NCBI GenBank assembly: GCA_947447845.1 | Contig: CANFNO010000094.1 | Coordinates: 1 to 8,253, forward strand | Direction of reading: 5' to 3' | Length of the DNA: 8,253 nucleotides | DNA from: Burkholderiales bacterium | Lineage (GTDB): Bacteria; Pseudomonadota; Gammaproteobacteria; Burkholderiales; Burkholderiaceae | Shown here: piece by piece, positions 1 to 7,600 of the stretch | Position numbering within the stretch: position 1 is the stretch's first letter | Layout of the letters: each line of letters opens with the position of its first letter | The notes under the pieces: generated by a model | What the model was told of the DNA's origin: nothing | Database searches by the model: none | Seen by the model: only the letters and a program-made list of their open reading frames with translations | Position numbers and translations under genes: made by a program

Positions 1-488
1 CGCTCAAATTCCATATGTTCGTTAAGGCGCAGAAACACTTCCGTCAGGCGCCCGGTCATTTCACCGACCCGCACCATTGAGATATAAAAAGCGCCAAACA
101 AATCCTGATGCCGCGCCAGTGCCGCCGACAACTCGCGCCCTTGGTCCAGGCTTGCGCGTATGTCCTTGAACAAGTCCACCATGGCCGGTTTGCTGGCGGA
201 AGACTGAAGGCCGGCAAAGGCGCGCAGTATCGGCACGCCGGCCTTGTTGAGGGTGTACATCTGACGCGAAAAGATCAGGATGTCGTCGATCACCACGGGT
301 TTGCGGTTGAGTCGGGCCAGCAGGCCTTCGCCCTGCTCTACCTTGGCGGCCTCTGCAAGCGCAATGTGCACCGGGGCAATGCCAATCGCCAACAGCTGAT
401 CGGCCACACCCCCTTCGGTCATGGCCTCCAGTTCACCGGTGGCAACTTCACCCCGGTTATTGCGTCCGCGCCAGGCATAGGTAGCCAT
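1..488 (-). CDS. mshG: MshG, inner-membrane platform protein of the MSHA-type pilus (GspF/PilC family), 5' part only
   Basis: The first 162 codons are present and the gene runs off the left edge, so only the N-terminal cytoplasmic part is visible. It begins MATYAWRGRNNRGEVATGEL, the usual short N-terminal module of GspF/PilC/MshG proteins. The first T2SSF domain follows from about residue 67, with recognisable stretches FSRQMYTLNKAGVPILRAF (73-91), a DQGRELSAAL stretch (115-124) and the conserved VRVGEMTGRL (139-148). Family members span the inner membrane and link the assembly ATPase to the growing pilus; the membrane segments lie beyond the edge. The ATG at 488 is only 5 nt after the mshE stop and has just a weak AGGT as ribosome site, so translation is probably coupled to mshE. 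Adjacency to an MshE-type ATPase favours MshG over GspF or PilC. Confidence 0.93.
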   Translation of the reverse strand, partial: MATYAWRGRNNRGEVATGELEAMTEGGVADQLLAIGIAPVHIALAEAAKVEQGEGLLARLNRKPVVIDDILIFSRQMYTLNKAGVPILRAFAGLQSSASKPAMVDLFKDIRASLDQGRELSAALARHQDLFGAFYISMVRVGEMTGRLTEVFLRLNEHMEFE

Positions 489-493
489 GCCAC

Positions 494-2266
494 TTAGACC
501 TGCGGATCCGCAGCGTCGATTTCAAACCCGATGCGCATAGCCTCGGACAGCGAGGTACGCCCCTGGCGCACCAACTCCAATGCGTGAAAGGGCATGGTCT
601 GACCCTTCATGCGGTCTCGTGCGGTACGCATGAACTCGGCCGGATCGGCCTTGGAGGCCAGTTGCGTGAGCAAGGCATCCATCTCAAACAATTCGTAGAC
701 ACCTTGGCGCCCGGTGTAGCCCGTGCCATTGCAGACCGAGCAACCCAGGCCCCGCTTGGGTTGCAGCGAGTCACCCGCAGCCAGCATGCCAGTCAGCCAG
801 TTCTGCTCTTGGGGCGTCGGGCTATGCGGGGCGCTGCACTCACGGCAGTTCAGTCGCACCAGACGCTGGGCGATCACACCCTGCAAAGAGGTGGACACCA
901 TGAAGGCCGGGACGCCCATATCGAGCAAGCGAAACGGTGTGCTGATGGCATCACGCGTGTGCAAAGTGGACAACACCAGGTGGCCGGTGATGGCAGCCCG
1001 CAGCCCGATTTCGGCGGTTTCGGCATCGCGCATTTCACCCACCAAAATCACGTCCGGGTCTTGCCGCAAGCAGGAGCGCAGCACCTTGGCAAAGGTGAGC
1101 TCGATCTTGTCATTCACCTGCACCTGTGTGAGACCGGGCAGACGGTATTCCACCGGGTCCTCCACGGTAATCACCTTGAGTTCTGCCGCATTAACTTCGG
1201 CCAGCGCCGCATACAAAGTGGTGGTCTTGCCTGAGCCTGTGGGCCCGGTCACCAGCACCATGCCGGAGGTGCGTCCGAGCAAATCCCTGAAACGCCGCAG
1301 CATATCCTCGGGCATGCCAATGCTGTCCAGGCGCCGCATGCCCGAGCCCTGTACCAGCAGTCGCATCACTGCGGACTCGCCATAGTTGGTGGGCAAGGTG
1401 GACAGCCGCACATCAATGGTGTGGTCTTTCAGCCGGACGCTGAAGCGCCCGTCTTGGGGCAGTCGCTTTTCGGAAATATCCAGACCGGCCATGAGTTTCA
1501 GGCGTTGCGCCAGGGCGCCGCCAATGCGCTTGTCAGCTTGGGTTTGGACCTGCAGCACACCATCCACCCGCACCCGGATTTGCAGGCTGGTTTCCTGCGG
1601 CTCGATGTGCACGTCAGAGGCACCCACTTGCATGGCGTCTTCAAACAATGACTGCAGCAAGCGCACCACGGGTGCGCCTTCAATGCCCACGGTGGCGGTG
1701 AGTTCACCAAAGTCCACCGCATCGCCCAGATCTCTTTCCAGCGCACGCGCCAAGCCACTGATTTCTTCCGTGCGTCGGTAGAGGCGGTCAAAAGCAGCCG
1801 CCAGTTGCCCCTCTGGCACTGCTGCGATCGCGATGTTGCGCTTGAGGATGCGGGTGAGTTCGTCGTAAGCAAAAAGGTCCAGCGGGTCGGCTAGCGCCAC
1901 TAGCAACACATCGCCCTTGTCCTCCAGCGCCAAGGCCTTGAAGCGCCGTGCCATGGCTTCCGGCAGCAGTTTGATGACATCGGCCCGAAAGGGAAAGGTC
2001 TTGAGGTTGACAAAGGGAATGCGCAGTTGGCGGGCCAGTCCGTTGGCCAACAGTTCTTCGGTAATGACGCCGGTCTCAATCAATAGACGCCCGACCTTTT
2101 TGCCGGTGGTGCGCTGCAAGTCCAAGGTTTGCTGCAATTGCTCTTGCGAAATGAGCTTCTGCTGAACCAGCACATCACCCAGGCGCAGCTTCTCGGGACG
2201 ACCCGGTACGGGGCGCGGAGCTTCAGGTGCGGTGGGCTTGCCAAGCGCTGTGGCTGCCATGTTCAT
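494..2266 (-). CDS. mshE: MshE, pilus assembly ATPase (GspE/PilB family) with c-di-GMP-binding-type N-terminus
   Basis: A 590-residue GspE/PilB-type hexameric motor ATPase that powers pilin polymerisation at the cytoplasmic face of the inner membrane. The N-terminal MshEN domain holds two 24-residue motifs, residues 28-51 (RLG...Q) and 57-80 (KVG...Q), separated by five residues; this layout binds cyclic-di-GMP in Vibrio MshE. The C-terminal ATPase has Walker A GPTGSGKT (341-348), the Asp box VITVEDPVEY (365-374), Walker B DPDVILVGEMRD (403-414) and the His box TGHLVLSTLHT (427-437). C474/C477 and C509/C512 form the tetracysteine zinc site typical of extension ATPases and absent from PilT-type retraction ATPases. 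The start at 2266 is favoured by AAGGA seven bases upstream; the next ATG (2260) would be too far away. It lies 43 bp after mshP, with a hairpin in the gap, and 5 nt before mshG. MshE is preferred to PilB/GspE because of the surrounding mshQ/C/D/O/P genes. Confidence 0.96.
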   Translation of the reverse strand: MNMAATALGKPTAPEAPRPVPGRPEKLRLGDVLVQQKLISQEQLQQTLDLQRTTGKKVGRLLIETGVITEELLANGLARQLRIPFVNLKTFPFRADVIKLLPEAMARRFKALALEDKGDVLLVALADPLDLFAYDELTRILKRNIAIAAVPEGQLAAAFDRLYRRTEEISGLARALERDLGDAVDFGELTATVGIEGAPVVRLLQSLFEDAMQVGASDVHIEPQETSLQIRVRVDGVLQVQTQADKRIGGALAQRLKLMAGLDISEKRLPQDGRFSVRLKDHTIDVRLSTLPTNYGESAVMRLLVQGSGMRRLDSIGMPEDMLRRFRDLLGRTSGMVLVTGPTGSGKTTTLYAALAEVNAAELKVITVEDPVEYRLPGLTQVQVNDKIELTFAKVLRSCLRQDPDVILVGEMRDAETAEIGLRAAITGHLVLSTLHTRDAISTPFRLLDMGVPAFMVSTSLQGVIAQRLVRLNCRECSAPHSPTPQEQNWLTGMLAAGDSLQPKRGLGCSVCNGTGYTGRQGVYELFEMDALLTQLASKADPAEFMRTARDRMKGQTMPFHALELVRQGRTSLSEAMRIGFEIDAADPQV

Positions 2267-2273
2267 GCGCTGT

Positions 2274-2278
2274 TCCTT
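2274..2278 (-). promoter_or_regulatory. Ribosome binding site of mshE
   Basis: AAGGA on the minus strand lies seven bases before the ATG at 2266 and decides between the two nearby ATGs of the MNM start. It is only two bases downstream of the intercistronic hairpin, so folding of that hairpin could influence ribosome access. Confidence 0.7.
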
Positions 2279-2280
2279 TT

Positions 2281-2306
2281 GCGTGTATCAAAAAATGATA
2301 GCACGC
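2281..2306 (-). other. Intercistronic stem-loop between mshP and mshE
   Basis: On the transcript GCGTG-C-TATCA pairs with TGATA-CACGC around a TTTTT loop, giving a 10-bp stem interrupted by one bulged C. It fills most of the 43-bp gap between the mshP stop and mshE. No U-run follows the 3' arm; AAAAGGA comes instead. It is therefore not a standard intrinsic terminator for the operon. An mRNA processing or stability element, or modulation of mshE translation, is possible. The pairing is seen in the sequence; the role is inferred. Confidence 0.6.
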
Positions 2307-2309
2307 GCA

Positions 2310-2717
2310 TCAGGGCACCTCATAGGAAGCCGACAGACTTCGCTCCACATAGCCTATCGATCCTGGCGTGCCCCTGCCTGCAACCGACTGAAAGCTAAAA
2401 ACTACAACGGTCGTGGCACCCTCCAAATACGTGCTGCGTGTGCACCCAATCGTCAGCGTGAATGTGGCTCCGGTATCCACCGTGGTTGGAGGCGAGGACG
2501 GGCAGGCAGACGAATTCAGGACCACGGCGGAAAGCGCCCACTCCAGCCCGGCCCGTGCTGCCCAATAGGCACGTGTGCTCTGAATGTCCTGTGCGGAAGT
2601 CAGTTGCTGCGTGTTGGAAAAAGTCAGCATAAAGGCGCCCATGGCGGCCAACACCGTCATCAAGATAATCGCGGCGATCGCGGCAAAACCGGACTGACGA
2701 CAAGTTGCTCGGTTCAT
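2310..2717 (-). CDS. mshP: MshP-like minor pilin/pseudopilin
   Basis: A 135-residue protein with a short leader MNRATCRQSG followed by a hydrophobic helix, FAAIAAIILMTVLAAMGAF (11-29), then TFSNTQQLTSAQDIQSTRAY and WAARAGLEWAL. This last stretch is typical of MshP and of PilX/GspK-like proteins with short N-terminal helices. The residue at mature position +5 is Ala15, not the usual Glu. Two cysteines (in SSACPSS and TIGCTRS) could form a disulfide in the globular part. The ATG overlaps the mshO stop by four bases (ATGA), and there is no clear ribosome site, so translational coupling is likely. The expected role is as a minor component in pilus initiation or at the tip. The assignment rests on motif resemblance and on position after mshO. 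Confidence 0.85.
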   Translation of the reverse strand: MNRATCRQSGFAAIAAIILMTVLAAMGAFMLTFSNTQQLTSAQDIQSTRAYWAARAGLEWALSAVVLNSSACPSSPPTTVDTGATFTLTIGCTRSTYLEGATTVVVFSFQSVAGRGTPGSIGYVERSLSASYEVP

Positions 2718-3574
2718 GGCGTGTTGTTCACATGAATTTCCTGCTGCAACTGGACCGATTCGCTGCTGTTGTTGTTCTTGATATTCAGCACGATGCGAAC
2801 CTGCGCATTACGCGCAAGGTCGTTTCCGCTGAAATCGAAGTAGCAGGAGCCCAGGTTGCTCGCGATGACGGCGCCAGTGGCCGGGCAACTGCTGGTGAAG
2901 CCGGTGGAGGTCACGGTGCGATACAGCTTTCCGGCGCTGCAAACGTAGGACACGATGTGCTCACCTGCCGGAATGACGGCAAAACGGTTGCTGCCGGACG
3001 CCAAAGGAAAGATCTTGCTGGTGATCGTGATGGGGCTCTCCCATCCGTTCAACGGCGTGGTGTTCTGGACCTCGGTCCCCAGCGCCGTCACAGCGCTGGT
3101 ATTGTCCTGGTTATAGGCATCGGCACCCGGAACGGTTGGCCCGAGGTTGTAAACCGCAATCACGTCGTTCACCGCAATGCGCTGGTCCACGGGCAATGCG
3201 CTGTTCTGACCCAGCATATTGAAACCGGTGCTGGCAACACCGATATTCAATGCGGCAGCGGTTCCATCGGCGCGGTAGCGGCCACCCGTCTTGGTCGGGA
3301 TGAATTCCAGACACTGGTTGGCTCCCGCGCTACTCGGTGTGCGCAGGCTGTTGGGCAAGGCCTTGTGTACATCGCGCTCCATGCGCCGAAAAACAGTGTC
3401 GACCACATCGGTGAGGGCTGCGCGTCTGGCCACCGCAAAATAAGCATCAATTGGCCCGCGCAAAAAGACTGCGGAAATGCTGCTGACAATGCCCAGGATC
3501 ACAATGACCATGACCAGTTCCACCAGCGAAAAGCCGATCTGGCGAGTGCGCGCAGACATGCTGGCTCGACTCAT
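2714..3574 (-). CDS. mshO: MshO-like minor pilin (prepilin with N-terminal methylation site)
   Basis: A 286-residue prepilin. Its leader MSRASMSARTRQIG is followed by FSLVELVMVIVILGIVSS, so cleavage by prepilin peptidase is expected after Gly14, with Glu19 at +5. The stretches RGPIDAYFAVARRAALTDVV and FRRMERDVHKALPNSLR (about 39-78) are characteristic of MshO. Cys88 and further cysteines in SYVCSAG, TSSCPAT and LGSCYFDF suggest disulfides. A TTG three bases upstream would extend the frame by one residue. I chose the ATG at 3574 because it overlaps the mshD stop as TGATG and has GGGGGAG six bases upstream. MshO is longer than MshC/D/P and resembles PilW/GspJ-type minor pilins. The gene lies in the tightly overlapping C-D-O-P block. 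Confidence 0.9.
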   Translation of the reverse strand: MSRASMSARTRQIGFSLVELVMVIVILGIVSSISAVFLRGPIDAYFAVARRAALTDVVDTVFRRMERDVHKALPNSLRTPSSAGANQCLEFIPTKTGGRYRADGTAAALNIGVASTGFNMLGQNSALPVDQRIAVNDVIAVYNLGPTVPGADAYNQDNTSAVTALGTEVQNTTPLNGWESPITITSKIFPLASGSNRFAVIPAGEHIVSYVCSAGKLYRTVTSTGFTSSCPATGAVIASNLGSCYFDFSGNDLARNAQVRIVLNIKNNNSSESVQLQQEIHVNNTP

Positions 3575-4050
3575 CAATAGCTCCCCCGGTACGCGACCAA
3601 CGACACCACGTTTCCACCGGGGCCGGTCACAAATACCTCGACTCGAAGCACAGGGACCACTCCCAGCGTGGCTGGCGTCACGCTCACGGCAGGACTGATG
3701 TTGTAGGCGGTGAGGCCCGGTACCGCTGTAAGCGTGCTGTCCACAATTCCCGCGGTGGTCAGGTAGCCTTGATAGTCGCCGACGCTGTCATACAAATTGC
3801 GCGGGCCGCTTCCGGCGTAACCCAAAACAGTGCTCCCCGTTGGCTTGCTGTAGGCCTTCAGCAAGATTTCTTCAAGCAGCGACTGCGCAATAGCCAGGGA
3901 CTGTTTGCGCATCAGCGGGTCGGCGCTGGACTTGACTATGGTGGTGGACACCGACTGGATACCCGCCAGGCTTGCCCCGACCACGACGATGAAGAAGATG
4001 AGTTCAATCAGCGTAAATCCGGCCTGGCGCTTACTCATGAACTTACTCAT
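3574..4050 (-). CDS. mshD: MshD-like minor pilin (prepilin)
   Basis: A 158-residue prepilin. Its leader MSKFMSKRQAG is followed by FTLIELIFFIVVVGASLAG, so cleavage is predicted after Gly11, with Glu16 at +5. The C-terminal RVEVFVTGPGGNVVSLVAYR resembles the end of MshD and other PilV/GspI-like minor pilins. The open frame extends upstream to 4098, but that would put an unusual proline-rich leader in front and overlap mshC by 56 bases. The ATG at 4050 (8-base overlap with the mshC stop) or the one at 4038 (4 bases after it) is more plausible, and both start an identical ATGAGTAAG. No strong ribosome site is visible, so coupling to mshC is likely. It is a probable minor pilin at the initiation or tip complex. 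Confidence 0.87.
   Translation of the reverse strand: MSKFMSKRQAGFTLIELIFFIVVVGASLAGIQSVSTTIVKSSADPLMRKQSLAIAQSLLEEILLKAYSKPTGSTVLGYAGSGPRNLYDSVGDYQGYLTTAGIVDSTLTAVPGLTAYNISPAVSVTPATLGVVPVLRVEVFVTGPGGNVVSLVAYRGSY
4030..4050 (-). repeat. Tandem ATGAGTAAG at the mshC/mshD junction
   Basis: The nonamer ATGAGTAAG occurs twice, at 4050-4042 and 4038-4030, three bases apart. In the mshD frame each copy encodes Met-Ser-Lys. In the mshC frame the first copy supplies the TAA stop. The result is two equivalent in-frame starts for mshD flanking the mshC stop. Confidence 0.75.
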
Positions 4051-4627
4051 GGATATACCCGGTACTGGACTCAATGGTGATCGTGTTTGCGGCGCCACTC
4101 ACCTGCAACACCTGCAAGGCCTGCGCAGTGCCACTGGAAGTAATGGGTTCACCCAGACTATTGAAGTTGAAAGCGGTGGGCAGTGCACCCGAGCCTGCTA
4201 TCCCCACGCTGATGCCACTCTTGGCATTCAGCACGACTGGCGATTCACCCTGCGGTCCGACCAGGGTTGCGGGGCTGGAACAATCGAAAGTGCCGGCAAC
4301 AGACGCAATCGACAAGGTGACCGATGTCGAACTGAAACTCACGCAAACGGTACGGCGCTGCGCCACAGCAGTCTTCTGGGCAAAACGCAAATAGGCCAGC
4401 GTCTGGTCGTGAAAGCCACGACCGTTAAAGGCACTGACACCCACGATTTTGGGCACCGCAACTGCCGCGAGTACACCCATCACCACCATCACCATGACCA
4501 GTTCGATCAGCGAGAAGCCTGATTGCCAAGCTGCCCCGCGGCGCAGCGAGCGCGCGGGAACCGGAACTGATACGGCCTCTGAAATTTTCACCCTCTTGCC
4601 TCGCCTTAGGTATGTCATTTCAAACAT
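4043..4627 (-). CDS. mshC: MshC-like prepilin (GspH/FimT-type minor pilin)
   Basis: A 194-residue prepilin. The cleavage motif is SG/FSLIELVMVMVVMGVLAA, with Gly37 before the cut, Phe38 as +1 and Glu42 at +5. The following VAVPKIVG and FHDQTLAYLRFAQKTAVAQRRTVCVSF (about 58-96) match the GspH/FimT pattern expected of MshC. Two cysteines (VCVSF and FDCSS) may pair. The leader is unusually long (37 residues) if the ATG at 4627 is used. An ATG at 4618 or a GTG at 4591, which has a purine-rich stretch just upstream, would shorten it to 34 or 25 residues. It follows mshQ after a 69-bp gap and precedes mshD with an 8-base overlap. The sequence looks like a minor pilin and not like the major pilin MshA, although the two share the N-terminal helix. 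Confidence 0.82.
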   Translation of the reverse strand: MFEMTYLRRGKRVKISEAVSVPVPARSLRRGAAWQSGFSLIELVMVMVVMGVLAAVAVPKIVGVSAFNGRGFHDQTLAYLRFAQKTAVAQRRTVCVSFSSTSVTLSIASVAGTFDCSSPATLVGPQGESPVVLNAKSGISVGIAGSGALPTAFNFNSLGEPITSSGTAQALQVLQVSGAANTITIESSTGYIHE

Positions 4628-4696
4628 TAGACACTAGCTTTTCCGCTTTGCTGAGTTTCATTGGATCAGTAGCGTATGGGTTCCCGGCGTAACGCC

Positions 4697-7600
4697 TCAA
4701 TAGTTTTCCCGCCGGTAGATTAACGGAGACTTGAACAAACCGAATGTTGCTCTTGCGCCTGATGTTGGCGCTATCGGCAAGTAAATGGGCATGCCGGAAA
4801 GTGACAGGCTGTAACTACAGGCGGCAGCTGCAGTAAGCGAAATCGATCGCACGCCCGAAGCGACTGCTGCAATGGACGGGTTGTTGACCGAGACACAATT
4901 TACGGGGCCCGTCACTTTGGTTGAGGCGAGGTTACCGGTGGGCGAAAGCGCACTGTTGAAAGTCACCGTGCTGTCGGTGGTGCTGGTGATCCAACCGGTG
5001 TTGGTGTAGAGCTGAACCGTGATGGGCAATAACAAGGGCAACAACTCGGATCCATACATATTGGCAATGTTGATGCGGCCACTAGCCGCCTTGAGACCTG
5101 ACTCGTTGGAAGTCACTTGCAAGGATGTGACGCTATCTCCACCAACTGCTTCGGCGGCGCGTATATAGACGTCGGTCGGTAGCAAGAGCGTCGGCAAAGT
5201 GGTGCCATAGCTGGCCGTGGTGGTGCTCGCTACCCCATTTGCAAAAGCGGTGCTGGCAAGCGAAGCGCCGGTCATGACGCCACCGCCCGGGTTGGCTGTT
5301 GCGCCGCCCTTGGCATTCCACGTGCTCAAAGTAGTCGCCTTGGCAAAGCTATTTTGGTAATTGGTGGTTGTGCCACCCGCAGCATTCTTTGCCGTGACTT
5401 GCACGCCAAATGGTTGATTGGAATACACAAACCCGCTAACACTGGGTGCAGCGTTGACAGGGCAGGTAAATCCGACTGGGCAGCCAATGGGCGTTGTCGG
5501 ACTGCTTCCCGCAAGAATTGCAGTGTCAAAGTGGTCAGGAATAAAGCGACCCAAGGCGGCCGATGCCGTGCCGATGTTGCAGCCAACTTTACCGCTGACG
5601 GGCGTGTCAGAGAAGCCGCCCGAAACGCAATCACCAGCGGCACTGTCCACCAATGTGAAGGACGGATTGGACGCGTCGTACAGAGCGCCCGCAGCCAGAT
5701 ACAAATAGCCCACTTCGCTGTAGCTTGCGTTGACTGCGGCCGCGTTCAAAACCAGGGTGCTGGGCGTAAGCGTTCCCACCGTGCCACCCGATTGCTGGGT
5801 CGACACATTGGTGGTGAGCTGTGCGGTCAGCTTGCTAAGGTCCTGCGCCAAAGTAGGCGTGTAATTGGTGCCAGCACTGGCCGTGGCTTGCAAGGTGAAT
5901 GTGGCGCCCGCTTCGATGGGATTGGCCGTTCCGGCAGACGGCGGCGTTGCCATCGCGGGACTGGTGGACAAGGTTGAGGTGGGCGGCCTGATAGCAAAGT
6001 TGTCCAGTGAACATCCCTTCACGCCGTTGTTATCCGTCGCACGACAACGCACGTTCTTATAGGCGTTGGGTACGGTAAAGCTGATTGATTGCCTGCCCTG
6101 CTGAGTCGGCTGATTGGCCTGGGTAAACGAAAGCTGTTGCGACGCAACTGCTGGAGACAACTGAGGGTAAGACGCGCATGCGACGGCGCTTGTGCTATCC
6201 ACCAATTCGACGGTGACGGTTTTATTGGCGTCTGACGCGTAGGCGCCCAGCACAGCGCCGCTTGATGCGCGTGCCATCACGTCGAAGTTGAAAGCAGTGC
6301 CCGCCAATTTCGTATAGAGGCGCCCAGTGCCTGGATTGGAATCAGCTGCCACGGCGGCGTTGGAAACGGTCTCGGTGCAATTGAAGTCTGCCACACAGGT
6401 GGCGCTGCTGGTCACGAAAGCACAGGATGTAGACCCGCCAAAATTGCAGGTGGTTGCCCCCGCCAGTGCCGGTGTTGTGGTGGTATTGAACGTCGTGGTG
6501 CCGGTTGCGATAAAGCTGATGGGCGTAATGCTGGCCGTGCTGGTGCCAGCGGATATGGTGAATGCGCCCAGGTTGGGGATGGACGCAAGGTTGCCGCTCT
6601 GTGTCAGCGTTCCTGCGGTCAGCCCGGCGGTGTAGGCGGTCGTCTCAGCGGCGTCTGCCCAGGCTTTAATTGTCAGCGTGTTGTTGGCGCATGTGCTGCC
6701 AACGGCAGGTCCCTGAATCTGATAGTGGTTGGGTGGTGCAATGCATGCCGTGTTGCTCACCGCCACGTTGCAGTTGGCCGAAACAACGGTACCCGCAACG
6801 TTGGTGCAAACCAAATTTCCTGACGCGGTTACGGCAGCTTGCAAGCCCAACGTTGCTGTGCCCGAGCTTCCAGATGGCCAGGTCAGGTTAACTGTTTGCA
6901 AGGGCGCTGACGGCTGAATATTGAAACTGGACGGGCTGATATTGACAGTAGCGGCACCCACGCCAGTCACATAGATCGCAGCATTGATGATTTGCGTGCT
7001 GACGATATTGCCGGCCGGACAGGGCGACGTGGATACCGAGCAAGCCAGGACCGTGACCGGGTCCGCGCACAAGGTCGCCGTATCCGCTTTGCGAATCTCG
7101 TAGTGGTTCACCGTCGGTATGGCCGCACAGTTGGCTGCTGCGGAATCCCAGGTGTACAAATAGGATTGGTTACTAAGCGATGTCGACTGGATATTCGCCA
7201 AGGCGTTGCACCCGCCCCCCGGGTATTGCAGCCCGATGCGCAACAGCGCATTGCTTGCAAGAATTTGCAGCGTTCCATACGAATACACGATCTGGCCGGT
7301 TGACCAGAGTTGTATTTGCATGTTCACTGGATTGCTGGGCGCCGCGTAGTAACCCACGTTTTTCAGTTGGATGACCAGCACCTGCGCGCCAGACACGGTG
7401 ACTACCTGGTACTGGAAGAAACTGGCGTTGGCGGGCTGGGTTGGGTCGTTGTTTGCGAGCACATTGACCTTGCTGGCGTTCTTTATCAAATCGGCCCAGA
7501 ACGGCATGAGTGCGGGCTGTCCCTGAACTCCGAATGCATTGGTCGGCAGTGCTACGGGCGTATAGGTGGAGGTCCCCTGCGCCGTCGCGGTACTGGTGCC

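Noticed and set aside
3575..3577. TTG start for mshO one codon upstream
   Set aside because: The adjacent ATG at 3574 gives a TGATG stop-start overlap with a GGGGGAG at good spacing, so TTG is not needed.
108..3580. Long plus-strand open frames, for example 584-1234, 723-1385 and 2705-3580 (291 residues)
   Set aside because: Each lies antisense to a well-supported msh gene, and the translations show no domain, signal peptide or plausible composition. GC-rich codon bias on the minus strand readily produces such frames.
4051..4098. N-terminal extension of mshD to the ATG at 4098
   Set aside because: It would add a proline-rich 16-residue leader extension, overlap mshC by 56 bases and move the start away from the prepilin signal; the ATGs at 4050/4038 fit normal prepilin leaders.
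4628..4696. Promoter or terminator between mshQ and mshC
   Set aside because: A 4-bp hairpin (GGCG-TTA-CGCC, 4696-4686) follows the mshQ stop but has no T-run. TTGAGG and TACGCT at 18-base spacing are too poor a pair to call a promoter.
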